DNA of 64,000 nucleotides from Paradesertivirga sp965650335 (GCA_965650335.1 CBFGOI010000007.1:16281-80280), one strand, 5' to 3'; shown: positions 36,845-46,359, counted from the first letter of the stretch. The notes: generated from the sequence alone by a model not told the origin. Numbers and translations are program-made.

Positions 36845-38098
36845 ATGGTAAATAAACCTTATAGGATTGTATTGCTTTACTTATTAATCAGCTTGATCTG
36901 GATAACATTAAGTGATCATATGGTTCAAGTCTTGGTTTCCATTACGGGTATTCAGCCTGTCATGTTGCAAACATTCAAGGGAACATTTTTTGTGCTTGTA
37001 ACGGCATGGTTGCTCTACCTGGCTATCCGAAAGCATCATAGAGTATTCTTGGATTTCGGAGAGCAGTATAAAAGTTTGTTCCATTCAAATCCTAATCCCT
37101 TCTGGATATATGATCATAAAACATTAAGGTTTCTCGAGGTGAATCAGGCTGCTATTCGGACATACGGTTATACGCAGGAGGAGTTTCAGGACATGACTGT
37201 TCTGGATATTCGTCCCGAAGAAGATCGTCAGCGGGTAAAGGATTTTGTTGCCCAGGTCTCGGATAAATGCTTCACTTCTGGAAAGGGGACACTTATTAAG
37301 AAGAATGGGAAAATGCTTACCGTTTCCATATTGGCGCATAAAGTAAGATTTAATAAGCGCGACTGTGTTATGGTCCTGGCTCAGGATGTAACTGTAAGAA
37401 TTCAACAGGAAGCAAAGCTTAAGTTGCTATACAAGGTGGAAAAAGAACTTAGGGAAGAGTTGGAGAAAAATATGGCCCTGGTAAAGCAGTCGTCGGATTC
37501 AAATCAAAGACTGGCAGAGGTGGTTGACCGGATTAATAATATGGTTGTAATAACAGATCCAACAGGAACTATTATTTGGGTAAATCAGGCCTTTTTAAAC
37601 TTTACCGGGTATAACTTTAATGAAGTGAAGGGAAGAGATTGCAGTTTTTTGCATGGCCCCAACACTGACTCTGAAGTGCAGACTAGAATGTTGGAATCCA
37701 TGCCAAATAATAATTTCTCAAGCTTTGAAATTGTAAATTATACAAAATCTGGTATGGAATATTGGGTTGAATTGAATATTTCTGCTATTTATAATAATGA
37801 AAATGAAGTAGTCCGGTATATCACCATACAGAATATCATATCTGAAAGAAAATTGAGGGAGGCAAAGATCAGGGAGCAGAACGAAATTTTAAGAAAGCAC
37901 TCCTGGACAAATTCTCATGCTATTAGAAAACCTTTGGCTTCAATTCTTAGTCTATTGATTTTGAGCAAAGAAATGACAGAAACAGCGGAGATTAGAGAAA
38001 TGCATTCTCTTATTGAAACCTGCGCTGAGGAATTAGATGACATAATCAAGAGTATTGGCAAGGAGATTAATGATTTTGAGAAGGAAGCATTTTTATGA
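36845..38098 (+). CDS. PAS-domain sensor with HisKA-like end, no ATPase domain
   Basis: A 417-residue protein with two N-terminal membrane helices (IVLLYLLISLIWITLSDH; GTFFVLVTAWLLYLAI), a first PAS domain (about 75-190, NPFWIYDHKTLRFLEVNQAAIRTYGY), a coiled coil, and a second PAS/LOV-like domain (about 225-345, ADPTGTIIWVNQAFLNFTGY with GRDCSFLHGPNTD). It ends in a short helical segment with the histidine motif WTNSHAIRKPLASILSL. The HATPase domain is absent, so it cannot autophosphorylate alone. The longer frame begins at 36698, but the ATG at 36845 starts right before the first membrane segment. The GRDCSFLHG stretch resembles the LOV flavin site (GRNCRFLQG), which would suggest blue-light sensing. 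Confidence 0.8.
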   Translation: MVNKPYRIVLLYLLISLIWITLSDHMVQVLVSITGIQPVMLQTFKGTFFVLVTAWLLYLAIRKHHRVFLDFGEQYKSLFHSNPNPFWIYDHKTLRFLEVNQAAIRTYGYTQEEFQDMTVLDIRPEEDRQRVKDFVAQVSDKCFTSGKGTLIKKNGKMLTVSILAHKVRFNKRDCVMVLAQDVTVRIQQEAKLKLLYKVEKELREELEKNMALVKQSSDSNQRLAEVVDRINNMVVITDPTGTIIWVNQAFLNFTGYNFNEVKGRDCSFLHGPNTDSEVQTRMLESMPNNNFSSFEIVNYTKSGMEYWVELNISAIYNNENEVVRYITIQNIISERKLREAKIREQNEILRKHSWTNSHAIRKPLASILSLLILSKEMTETAEIREMHSLIETCAEELDDIIKSIGKEINDFEKEAFL

Positions 38099-38189
38099 TT
38101 CTTTTGCCAACTTTGCTTATGTGACACATTCTAAAGACCAGTGATAGGAACAGAAAAGCTTGCTATTCGAATCTAATTCCCTTGAGAAC

Positions 38190-39428
38190 TTAATCGAGTG
38201 CTCTTATTTTAGCAGCCAGAAAACTAACCAATAAGCCACAGCAACCGATTAACGCATATGAGTAGCGCAGATTAAATAAGGCTGAAATATACCCTATTAA
38301 AGGCGGTCCCATTAAAAAACCCAGATAACTTACACTCGAAACCATAGCGATCGCCATTCCGGGTGATACTTTTTTATTTTTTCCTGCAACGCTGTAAACA
38401 GTAGGCACAATGCTTGATACACCCAATCCAACCAGCATAAATCCTATAGTGGCCGGAATAATAAAAGGGAATAAAACTGATGTAAACATGCCTGTAAATA
38501 TGATGATCCCACTAAATTGAATAGAACGTTTCCGGCCCAGTTTTAAAATTAGCGAGTCGCCCAAAAATCTTCCCAAAGCCATCATTACCATAAAAGACGC
38601 ATAGCCTAAGACCACGAGTGATGCTGGTGCTTTTACTATTTGCTTGAAATATACTCCGCTCCAGTCGAACATGGCACCTTCAGTCGCCATGCTGCAAAAA
38701 CCGATGATGCCCAATTGCAATAAAACACCTTCGGGTTTGATAAAAAAGGCAGACTTGGTACCGGCGCCCGTACCTTTGCCGGGAACTAAATATTTGTGGT
38801 TTAACAGAACATTAGACCAAATTAAAACAGCTGTGACCCAAAAATGCAGATAAGGTGGAACATTGAGGTTCATCATTAAAAGGCCCATCAACGCTCCAGC
38901 GAAACCGGCAATGCTCCATGCCCCATGAAAGGAGGTCATGATGGGTTTGGTGAAAAGCTTTTCAGCCTCTACACCCTGGGTATTTACAGCGATGTTGCAC
39001 ATGTTGCCCACCACGCCAAACAAAAATAAAAAGACTGCCAAATGCCACGGAGCTGTTGCTAATCCAAGGTTTGTTAAAGCTAACACGTATAACGGAGCAG
39101 TAATGGTAAGTATAATGTGACTTCCAAAACGGGTAACCAGTCTGCCCGAAATAGGCATCGTAAACAGCTGTCCCAAAGGTAAAGCCAATAATATACTTCC
39201 TAACAGCGCGTCCGACAGACCGAGGTTTTGTTTTATGTCTGGAATACGACTTGCCCATGAGGCAAAACTGATACCCTGGCCAAAATAAAATAATGAAACT
39301 GCCAGGCGAATTCGATTTGGACTAATCGCTGAAATGCTTGAACTGACATCAGGTGAAGTTTTAGAGAAGGGTGGTGTACTATTAATTTCCAAGATACGCG
39401 CAAAATTGAACGGCGCAAAGTTCTTCAA
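38190..39428 (-). CDS. MFS transporter, YbjJ-like
   Basis: A 412-residue major facilitator with about twelve membrane helices. The N-terminal signature FASWASRIPDIKQNLGLSDALLGSILLALPLGQLFTMPISGRLVTRFGS and the central TSFHGAWSIAGFAGALMG are characteristic of the YbjJ group. No substrate is known for that group. The first ~35 residues are polar and poorly conserved, so translation may start later. It neighbours a secreted esterase on the same strand, 81 bases upstream. Confidence 0.87.
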   Translation of the reverse strand: MKNFAPFNFARILEINSTPPFSKTSPDVSSSISAISPNRIRLAVSLFYFGQGISFASWASRIPDIKQNLGLSDALLGSILLALPLGQLFTMPISGRLVTRFGSHIILTITAPLYVLALTNLGLATAPWHLAVFLFLFGVVGNMCNIAVNTQGVEAEKLFTKPIMTSFHGAWSIAGFAGALMGLLMMNLNVPPYLHFWVTAVLIWSNVLLNHKYLVPGKGTGAGTKSAFFIKPEGVLLQLGIIGFCSMATEGAMFDWSGVYFKQIVKAPASLVVLGYASFMVMMALGRFLGDSLILKLGRKRSIQFSGIIIFTGMFTSVLFPFIIPATIGFMLVGLGVSSIVPTVYSVAGKNKKVSPGMAIAMVSSVSYLGFLMGPPLIGYISALFNLRYSYALIGCCGLLVSFLAAKIRALD

Positions 39429-39509
39429 ATTCGATTTAAGAAATTTAAGTAGATTGTTTTTTTACTGTGCGCTGTTAAACGGAGGACACTCGCCGTTGAA
39501 GCCTTGTTT

Positions 39510-40439
39510 TTATGGTAAGGAAAATCGCTTAAAGAACTCCCATATGACATAATTATTTTCGAAGGCTTTCGAAGGAGGATCGGTATTTAATCCAGGGCCC
39601 TGAGTGCCTCCTGGCCATGAATGCCCTCCATCGTTTGTAAGATAAAGCATAACCTCCATGTTGGTGTTGCCGCAGCCAGTCCATTGATACACAGAGTAAA
39701 GAGGTTTCGATACGATTAATTGTTTACCTCCGTTGCAAGCAGCTCGCTGTGCAATCGCGTTTAAACAAGAATCCACCGGCTTGTTGTATAAACCGCTAAA
39801 AAGAGCATTAATAGATGGTCCACCGGTGTATTTAGCATTTTGATCCAGTAAAGAATTAATGTGAAGAACGGGGACATTTCTTACTGGCCGGTATGGCTCC
39901 TTCATCTGGAAAGCGCCAGCATTCGGCGCAATAGCCGTAAGTTTAAGCGAAAGTTCGTTAGCTAATTTATAACACATCATGGCTCCGTTTGAGTGACCTG
40001 TTGCATAGACTCTCTTATTGTCTATTCTGTATCTGGCAACGAGAGTATCTATTAGCCTGGATATAAAACCGACATCGTCCACATTTAAAAGTGCATTGGC
40101 CCCGCAGCAATCTCCTGCATTCCATGTTTTTACCCCCGATGGATTCACCGCGCCTTCCGGGTATACAATTACAATGTCGGAGGAGTCGGCTTTTGTATTT
40201 AAGCCCGAAATAGTTTTCATGTGTTCAGCATTTCCGCCTCCGCCATGCAAAGCCAGAATTAGTGGATACTGTTGATTCTTATTTAAATAAAATGATTTTG
40301 GAAGATGTATAGAGAATGTTCGGATTTTATTGCCATGTACAAATGAAGCGTCTATATCGAAAACTTCAGGTTTGTCATTCTTCTTTTTGCACGAACAGAA
40401 TAGCAGTACTAAAGCTGTAAAAAAGAGGGATATTCTCAT
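39510..40439 (-). CDS. LpqC/PHB-depolymerase-like esterase lipoprotein
   Basis: A 309-residue alpha/beta hydrolase with a lipoprotein signal (LVLLFCSCKKK, Cys about 16). Motifs are PLILALHGGGGNAEHM (oxyanion region), VYPEGAV, the nucleophile elbow GHSNGAMM (Ser), and a C-terminal NDGGHSWPGG (catalytic His). This is the PHB depolymerase/feruloyl esterase group; the real substrate may be a plant ester or a polyester. It is cell-surface or periplasmic. The nearby pectate-lyase-like lipoprotein, on the opposite strand, fits a plant-polymer theme. Confidence 0.88.
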   Translation of the reverse strand: MRISLFFTALVLLFCSCKKKNDKPEVFDIDASFVHGNKIRTFSIHLPKSFYLNKNQQYPLILALHGGGGNAEHMKTISGLNTKADSSDIVIVYPEGAVNPSGVKTWNAGDCCGANALLNVDDVGFISRLIDTLVARYRIDNKRVYATGHSNGAMMCYKLANELSLKLTAIAPNAGAFQMKEPYRPVRNVPVLHINSLLDQNAKYTGGPSINALFSGLYNKPVDSCLNAIAQRAACNGGKQLIVSKPLYSVYQWTGCGNTNMEVMLYLTNDGGHSWPGGTQGPGLNTDPPSKAFENNYVIWEFFKRFSLP

Positions 40440-40571
40440 GTCAGGACTTTTTTTCTCTGACTAAAGTAAATAAATAAGGTTTAACAGAGGAGAATGAAAG
40501 GCCAATGAAATAGAAATAATTGTTCCGAACAATTAACTTTTGAATGAGTTAATTAACCAGCAAAACATTGA

Positions 40572-43256
40572 ATGCAAATGAAACAAAATGATATCCAAAA
40601 AGCATTTTTATTATTTATCGTTTGTTTGAGTGCAGTCAGTTGTAAGGTGAAAGTAAATGGAGAATTTCCAAAATATACAGATTATGAAATGCCATCACCG
40701 GCTCCGGCAGCGCCGGGAGAGCCGTTTGCTCCTGAAATGGCTGGAAGCGCGAAAGAAAATACACCTGCCTGTGCAGAGTGGACACAGACGGCAGGTCCAG
40801 ACGAGTCGTTGATTCTTACGGGCGAAAACTTCACATCTTATAAACGTGCGGATGAAGGAAAAGACTCACGTTTTAAAATAGTTAGTTCGGGGGGAATAGT
40901 AAAAGATGCCAGCATACAACGCTTAGAAAGAAATAAGGCTGTTATTACAATTGATAAAGAGATTCCTGAATGGTCCATGTACCTGATCTGGCCGGGAAAT
41001 AAGGAAGGGTATGGAAAGCCCATCGCGGTGAATAAAACCGATGCATGGTGGCTCGGACCGGCCAGAGCCACCAGGGGAAGCACTATTTCTGTATATGGTC
41101 GCAACCTTTCTCATTTTAACGATTCGGTTTCATCCAATGTTTATATTAAACCTGCCCGGGGTAAGGGGATTTGGGCGAAAGTAACCAAAGTAAATCCCTA
41201 CAAAGTTGATTTTATTGTGCCCTACGAGCTGTCGACGGGGGAATATGAAGTATGGACGCATAATGGTCATGGAGCTAAATATGGTTGGAGCGGACCTTTA
41301 AAGCTCGATATTACACCTCCAACGCAATGGATTGAGAATAACTTCAACGTTAAAGATTATGGCGCTTTGGGCGATGGACAGGCGGATGATACAGATGCTA
41401 TTTACAGGACTTTGGCTGCTGCCGCAAAATCAACAGGTTCCACGGTTTATTTTCCTCGTGGAACGTATATGATAAGCAGAATGCTTAATCCCGCTGATAA
41501 TACCCGGTGGAAGGGAGACGGCCAGAATCAAACGTTCATTAAATGTAATTCGAGTTTTAATGCAAAGTCCGACGCGATGATTTACGGAGCTGTAAATACC
41601 TTCCAAATCAGCGATCTGGCGTTTGATACCAATAACAATTACAGGGCAATTCAGCCATCACCGTTTTTTTTGCGTGGGAGTTCGAATGTGAGGTTGCACA
41701 ATGTGACGTTTTCTTTTCAAAATTATAATGTGTTGCAACTCGACAATACGAAAGAAGTATTTGTTTCCAATTGTAAGATGATAGGGAAAATATCTTTCCT
41801 GGGAAATGCTTCGCAATTGTTTATCGATAGTTGTGACTTTTATCTAACGAATGATACAGAAAACGCCCTTCATTCGTGGGGAGGGAATGGAATCAGTCTT
41901 ACCAATTCAACATGCCGCGATTACGATAATAAGGATATAAACAATGGTGCCGGTTGGGGAAAAGGACGTTTTTTCCATGCAGCTGGCAATGCTGGCAGTA
42001 CGCGGCATACTTATTTAGGCAACAACAGAACATATGATCTGGCGGTAAGACCCGTTGGCACGGATCAAAATTCTGGTGAGCAGTTTTTGTGGGAGGGTTT
42101 CTCTGCAGAGTGGGCAGGTGCAGTAAGTTCATCTTCAGGATCGAAAACCAGCTTGCGGCAGTTTTCCAAAACCCTATCTCCCGGGATGTTTGTTGCCGTA
42201 ATTATTAAGGGGAGGGGCATGGGGCAGTCTCGCTGGATTAGATCTGACAGAGGCACTGACATACTATTGGAGCGACCGTGGAATTTGCCGCCTGATAAAA
42301 CGAGCATCATTGTTATCGGACACTTTGCTGATAAGATAGTTATGTACAAAAACTCCATAGACGGAAAGGCTGAAGCTGTGAAAAGGGCCTCTGAAAATGC
42401 CTCGTCCGGAATACAGCCCTATGGCGGAGTTTTAAATTTTATCGCTGACGGAAATATTATAACAGACGTTAGAGCAGGCATCTCGAATTGGTCTACACAG
42501 CATACCACAGGCATCGATCCAAACTATTTTAACCTGTTTGTAAAGAATACTATAAACAATAGCAGATGGGGTATTCTGAATGCTCTTTTGGAGTTAAAGA
42601 GAGCTGAAACCGGATTAATGGGAGCGGTTTATCGAAAAAATACAATCCATTCTGCACTCGAGTCCGGTATTGCCATTTGGCTGAGCCCTGTCAGCACACC
42701 GGTTATGGACAACTTTTTATACGAACATAATACTTTTTTGAATGTCTCCAGAGGGTTTTATTTGCGCAATAAGGCAGCTAATAATATTACGGATCAAACT
42801 TTTTATAAGAATAGCTTTAGCGCCGGCGCAAAGAACCCGGCGATTACTCTGACAAATAATAATAAGTTTCGGGGTAATACCTATATAGGATTCCCGCTTG
42901 CATATTCAGGAACACTATTCACAAACGCAATAGCAGCTCCGGTTCATGTCATTGAATTGCCCCCCGTCGGCAAAGGTACATTTAGTACTATGCCCTTTAC
43001 ACTTTGGAATTCTGGGGCCTTAAAATTGAATTTTAAACTTAAAACAGATGTGAAATGGCTCTATTTATCGGAAAGCGCGGGTAGTATATCTGATGAAAGA
43101 GCGAGTAATCGAATTCTTTTGCGAGCCGACCCCGCAGGATTGCCGGCCGGCGTACACAGGGCTCAACTGTCGGTAATTTCGGGTAATCAGATCAGGAAAT
43201 ACACCGTGTTATTTAATGTTGTTGATGAGTTAATAAAAAAAGTTAAAAAGGATTAA
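40572..43256 (+). CDS. Pectate-lyase-superfamily (beta-helix) lipoprotein
   Basis: An 894-residue lipoprotein (LFIVCLSAVSC, Cys about 24). Residues ~60-250 hold Ig/IPT-like strands. At ~258 the canonical opening of a Pectate_lyase_3/GH28-type right-handed beta-helix appears: NNFNVKDYGALGDGQADDTDAIYRTLAAAAKSTGSTVYFPRGTYMIS. The parallel beta-helix follows to ~740, with many NN/SN ladder positions, and a C-terminal beta domain ends the protein. No lyase or hydrolase catalytic triad is obvious, so the enzymatic class is open. It likely acts on an extracellular polysaccharide. It is monocistronic and has no SusCD pair beside it. Confidence 0.8.
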   Translation: MQMKQNDIQKAFLLFIVCLSAVSCKVKVNGEFPKYTDYEMPSPAPAAPGEPFAPEMAGSAKENTPACAEWTQTAGPDESLILTGENFTSYKRADEGKDSRFKIVSSGGIVKDASIQRLERNKAVITIDKEIPEWSMYLIWPGNKEGYGKPIAVNKTDAWWLGPARATRGSTISVYGRNLSHFNDSVSSNVYIKPARGKGIWAKVTKVNPYKVDFIVPYELSTGEYEVWTHNGHGAKYGWSGPLKLDITPPTQWIENNFNVKDYGALGDGQADDTDAIYRTLAAAAKSTGSTVYFPRGTYMISRMLNPADNTRWKGDGQNQTFIKCNSSFNAKSDAMIYGAVNTFQISDLAFDTNNNYRAIQPSPFFLRGSSNVRLHNVTFSFQNYNVLQLDNTKEVFVSNCKMIGKISFLGNASQLFIDSCDFYLTNDTENALHSWGGNGISLTNSTCRDYDNKDINNGAGWGKGRFFHAAGNAGSTRHTYLGNNRTYDLAVRPVGTDQNSGEQFLWEGFSAEWAGAVSSSSGSKTSLRQFSKTLSPGMFVAVIIKGRGMGQSRWIRSDRGTDILLERPWNLPPDKTSIIVIGHFADKIVMYKNSIDGKAEAVKRASENASSGIQPYGGVLNFIADGNIITDVRAGISNWSTQHTTGIDPNYFNLFVKNTINNSRWGILNALLELKRAETGLMGAVYRKNTIHSALESGIAIWLSPVSTPVMDNFLYEHNTFLNVSRGFYLRNKAANNITDQTFYKNSFSAGAKNPAITLTNNNKFRGNTYIGFPLAYSGTLFTNAIAAPVHVIELPPVGKGTFSTMPFTLWNSGALKLNFKLKTDVKWLYLSESAGSISDERASNRILLRADPAGLPAGVHRAQLSVISGNQIRKYTVLFNVVDELIKKVKKD

Positions 43257-43468
43257 AGTTTCTTATTCATACCTATGCGGAATCGCATCAGCCCGTATTA
43301 ACATGCTTTATAGCTGTTTGATAAGATAAAAAAAGAGGCGTTGCTAATTGACAATATGAGTTTTTTTATAGCCTATCAAACGGTCCATGTTCATTCCTGA
43401 AAATGTGTCTGAGATAAAATACACGCGTCTTGTGAAAATTACCTAGTTTTGTAGCAGGTGAGTGATCG

Positions 43469-43486
43469 GCTTTCTTTAAAGAAAGC
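43469..43486. promoter_or_regulatory. Perfect 18-base palindrome before hybrid kinase
   Basis: GCTTTCTTTAAAGAAAGC is fully self-complementary and lies 98 bases before the kinase start. Its symmetry without a loop fits a protein-binding site better than a terminator. Confidence 0.4.
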
Positions 43487-43514
43487 TTTGATCTTAAAAG
43501 TTTGCGGATTCTTT

Positions 43515-43531
43515 ATACCATAGTCTGGTAT
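43515..43531. promoter_or_regulatory. Inverted repeat ATACCA-N5-TGGTAT
   Basis: A 17-base site with 6-base arms, 53 bases before the ATG of the hybrid kinase. Its position near a promoter suggests an operator; no regulator can be assigned. Confidence 0.35.
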
Positions 43532-43584
43532 CCTTTCTTAAACGCAAATTAGAATTTATTTATTTTGACTGGTATTGATAATAT

Positions 43585-45354
43585 ATGGAACAGCCGATAT
43601 CATTTTTCAATTGGTCGTTAAAAAAATTGCTGTCAACCGAAAGGGATGCTTTTGTAAAAGCGAAAATTAACATCTTATTTGTTGTACTCATATTTGCTTT
43701 AGGGAAGCTCTGTAGTGTTATTCCTGTCTTGGTGCAAAATCATCAGACACTTCATCTGCAAAGAGCTACTGTGATGCTGGTGCTATATCTGGTTCTGTTA
43801 AAACTCCTTCTGGCTAACAAAAATAATCTAAAAGTGGTGGCACATGCCATGGCATGCATTGGGTTAATAATTATCTGGACCAATGTATTTGTGTTTGCCA
43901 AAAACGTTAATCTTATAACACTCCAATTTGTTTTTATGCTCATTCTAAGCGCTTTCTATATATTAGACAAGGGCTTCGGGATTTTTTATTCATTCTTAAG
44001 CACAATTCCCATTGTTTTTTATTTTGTTTTTCCGAGGGCTTTTGCTATTGGCAACGAATCATCCCATGAATTAGCATCGCCGGGATATGAAATTATTGCG
44101 GTGTTAAATTTTATATCCATAATATATGCTCATTATCTGTTTCAGAAGGCCTTTGTAAATACTATTGCTGAAAAAGAAACTTTAAACAAACAATTACAAC
44201 TGGCTGTGAAAGAGGCTAATCAGGCAGCCTCATCTAAGTCTGATTTCTTGTCTACCATGTCGCATGAATTGCGGACACCCCTGAACTCTGTGATAGGTAT
44301 AAGTGAACTTTTATTAATTGATTCGCACAGCAAAGAACAGGAGGAAAATTTAGAGATTCTGAGGTTTTCTGCAGTCAATCTTCATTCGCTTATTAACGAT
44401 ATTCTCGATTTTAATAAGCTTGGCTCCGAAAAAGTCGAGCTCGAATCGATCTCTGTTAATTTGAATGACTTGATGAATGGCATGTGTGCGGGATTGCAGT
44501 TTCAGGCTAAACAAAAAGGAATTGATTTTATCTTGACTATTGATGAGATATTAAAAAATCAATATATCGTGAGCGACCCGACGCGTCTCACCCAGATTAT
44601 TTATAACCTTGCTGGAAACGCGATTAAGTTTACTGAGAAGGGCACTGTAACTGTTACACTGCGGGTTGAGAGTTTAGAGGAGGAAAATTTAAACGTGCGG
44701 TTTTCTGTGATAGACACAGGAATAGGTATCAGTGCCGACAAGCAAGAAGCGATTTTTGAACCTTTTACCCAAGCTTCTTCAAGCATCACCCGCTCTTTTG
44801 GAGGTACAGGTTTAGGACTGGCAATTGTAAAGCGCTTGCTTTTTTTATTCAAAAGCAATATCGGTGTCCAAAGTACTGCCGGCTTTGGCTCGACCTTCTT
44901 TTTTGATATTGTCTTTAAACGGGATAAACAATCTTCGGGGATGGACTTGGAGAGTCAGGAAGCTGACTATGACCTGACAGGCTTAAAAATTTTAGTGGCT
45001 GAGGATAACCAGATGAATAGAGTGTTATTGGTCAAGGTTTTTAATAAATGGAATAATAAACCTGTATTTGCGCTCAATGGGCGCGAAGCTGTTGAAATGG
45101 TTAGCTCTGATACCTATGATGTTGTTTTGATGGATCTTCACATGCCGGTGTTAGATGGATATGAAGCTGCCAGGACCATCAGGACTATCGCAGATCCAGC
45201 CAAAGCTGAAGTACCGATTATTGCTCTAACGGCCTCGGTATCCGACAATCTTTATACTAAGATCAAAGAGGCCGGCATGGACGATTATATTTTGAAGCCA
45301 TTCAAGTTAAAAGACCTGTATAGCAAATTGAAAGACATCTCCATAAAGGTGTGA
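43585..45354 (+). CDS. Hybrid sensor histidine kinase/response regulator
   Basis: A 589-residue protein. Six membrane helices span about residues 25-195. A short coiled coil leads to HisKA with MSHELRTPLNS (phosphorylated His227). HATPase_c follows with the N box (LAGNAIKFTEKG), G1 (VIDTGIGIS), F (FEPFTQ) and G2 (GGTGLGLAIVKRL). The C-terminal receiver (about 465-585) has the acidic pair in VAEDNQ, phospho-acceptor Asp517 in VLMDLHMPVLDG, and the conserved Lys in LKPF. No output domain follows, so a separate phosphotransfer partner is expected. The membrane sensor has no recognisable ligand domain. Confidence 0.92.
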   Translation: MEQPISFFNWSLKKLLSTERDAFVKAKINILFVVLIFALGKLCSVIPVLVQNHQTLHLQRATVMLVLYLVLLKLLLANKNNLKVVAHAMACIGLIIIWTNVFVFAKNVNLITLQFVFMLILSAFYILDKGFGIFYSFLSTIPIVFYFVFPRAFAIGNESSHELASPGYEIIAVLNFISIIYAHYLFQKAFVNTIAEKETLNKQLQLAVKEANQAASSKSDFLSTMSHELRTPLNSVIGISELLLIDSHSKEQEENLEILRFSAVNLHSLINDILDFNKLGSEKVELESISVNLNDLMNGMCAGLQFQAKQKGIDFILTIDEILKNQYIVSDPTRLTQIIYNLAGNAIKFTEKGTVTVTLRVESLEEENLNVRFSVIDTGIGISADKQEAIFEPFTQASSSITRSFGGTGLGLAIVKRLLFLFKSNIGVQSTAGFGSTFFFDIVFKRDKQSSGMDLESQEADYDLTGLKILVAEDNQMNRVLLVKVFNKWNNKPVFALNGREAVEMVSSDTYDVVLMDLHMPVLDGYEAARTIRTIADPAKAEVPIIALTASVSDNLYTKIKEAGMDDYILKPFKLKDLYSKLKDISIKV

Positions 45355-45431
45355 TCAATTTAAGTCGTGGTCAGAAATCTCATTTATAGAGCGTGTTGTT
45401 TTTAGCTGTTATCAGCTGTTTGTGCAGTGGC

Positions 45432-45477
45432 TGTGAATCAAATGTGAAATAAATTCAAAACTTCATCAAAACTTCAT
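45432..45477. promoter_or_regulatory. Tandem 11-base direct repeats before DUF4382 gene
   Basis: CAAAACTTCAT occurs twice back to back (45456-45466 and 45467-45477). Just before them TGTGAA occurs twice with the same 11-base period (45432 and 45443). The block ends 41 bases before the DUF4382 start. Direct repeats with an 11-base period are the usual binding pattern of OmpR/PhoB-type regulators. Confidence 0.45.
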
Positions 45478-45518
45478 GTTCGCTCAGCATCTTTGAGTTC
45501 AATCAAACTAAAAAGAGC

Positions 45519-46280
45519 ATGAAACGATTTTTTATTGTTGGAGCGTTGGCTATAGCGGTTGCTTTTACATCCTGCAAGGATGATAATTCAGCTTCTGCGA
45601 CAAAATTCTCTGTTAAGATGACGGATGCACCAGGTGCATATCAGTCCTTATTATTGAATGTTAAAGAAATTCAGGTAATTACCTCTGATGGTACCACTAC
45701 CATGCCAGTAGGCACCGAACCATTTGATATATTACATTTCAGAATGGGTAAGGATACTTTACTTGCTTCACAGGATATACCTGCAGGTCAGTTACAAGAA
45801 ATTCGCCTGGTTTTAAATGAAACTGGAAATACGGTTACAATAAATAATGTAATATACGATTTAACCACACCAAGTGCGCAAAGCTCGGGTTTAAAATTAA
45901 AGGTAAATGCCGACCTAAGTGCCGGCAGTCAGTATACTTTATTGCTTGACTTTGATGCTGCAAAATCAATTGTAAAAACGGGTAACGGAAAATATATTTT
46001 AAAACCTGTAATCAGAGCTATACCTCAGGCAGTATCTGGCGCTATGAGAGGCGTTATTTCTCCAGCGACGGCAAGTCCAAAGATATATGCTATTACGGGC
46101 ACTGACACGATTGGTACAGTTTCAGATTCAACCGGTAACTTCTATTTCCAAGGTTTAACAGCTGGAACTTATAAAGTTAACATTGTACCGGTAAGTCCTT
46201 ATCAGGCTAAAAGTATTGAAAATGTTTCGGTAGTAAATGGCTCTACTAAAGATTTAGGAACTATCACCATAGTTCAATAA
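45519..46280 (+). CDS. DUF4382 lipoprotein with carboxypeptidase-regulatory-like end
   Basis: A 253-residue lipoprotein (AVAFTSC, Cys about 19). Residues ~29-165 match DUF4382: FSVKMTDAPGAYQSLLLNVKEIQVI, LPAGQLQEIRLVL-like PAGQLQEIRLVLNETGNTVTI, and LLDFDAAKSIVKTGNGKYILKPVIR. A short C-terminal beta domain (GAMRGVISPATASPKIYAI ... NFYFQGLTAGTYKVNIVP) resembles the carboxypeptidase regulatory/CNA-B fold. Function is unknown. It is monocistronic, has a notable array of direct repeats upstream, and ends in two terminators. Confidence 0.9.
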   Translation: MKRFFIVGALAIAVAFTSCKDDNSASATKFSVKMTDAPGAYQSLLLNVKEIQVITSDGTTTMPVGTEPFDILHFRMGKDTLLASQDIPAGQLQEIRLVLNETGNTVTINNVIYDLTTPSAQSSGLKLKVNADLSAGSQYTLLLDFDAAKSIVKTGNGKYILKPVIRAIPQAVSGAMRGVISPATASPKIYAITGTDTIGTVSDSTGNFYFQGLTAGTYKVNIVPVSPYQAKSIENVSVVNGSTKDLGTITIVQ

Positions 46281-46285
46281 TGATA

Positions 46286-46314
46286 AAACCTGCTGTTTTT
46301 TAAACAGCAGGTTT
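46286..46314 (+). terminator. Intrinsic terminator 1 after DUF4382 gene
   Basis: Perfect 13-base arms AAACCTGCTGTTT and AAACAGCAGGTTT with a 3-base loop, starting 5 bases past the stop and followed by a T-rich stretch. Confidence 0.8.
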
Positions 46315-46326
46315 GTTTATAAATAC

Positions 46327-46359
46327 AGTCCGTAAACAAGCGATAGCTTTTTACGGGCT
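46327..46359 (+). terminator. Intrinsic terminator 2 after DUF4382 gene
   Basis: Arms AGTCCGTAAA and TTTACGGGCT (one wobble pair) followed by a run of T. It stands only 12 bases after the first terminator, making a tandem pair. Confidence 0.7.

Larger units (their letters stand above)
43257..43584. other. Intergenic region with two operator-like palindromes
   Basis: A 328-base gap upstream of the hybrid kinase gene with no reading frame. It contains the perfect 18-base palindrome at 43469-43486 and a second 6-5-6 inverted repeat at 43515-43531, both listed separately. The rest appears to be leader and promoter. Confidence 0.6.

Noticed and set aside
43257..43300. Small inverted repeat ATGCG-GAAT-CGCAT after the pectate-lyase-like gene
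   Set aside because: A five-base stem without a T-run is too weak to call a terminator.
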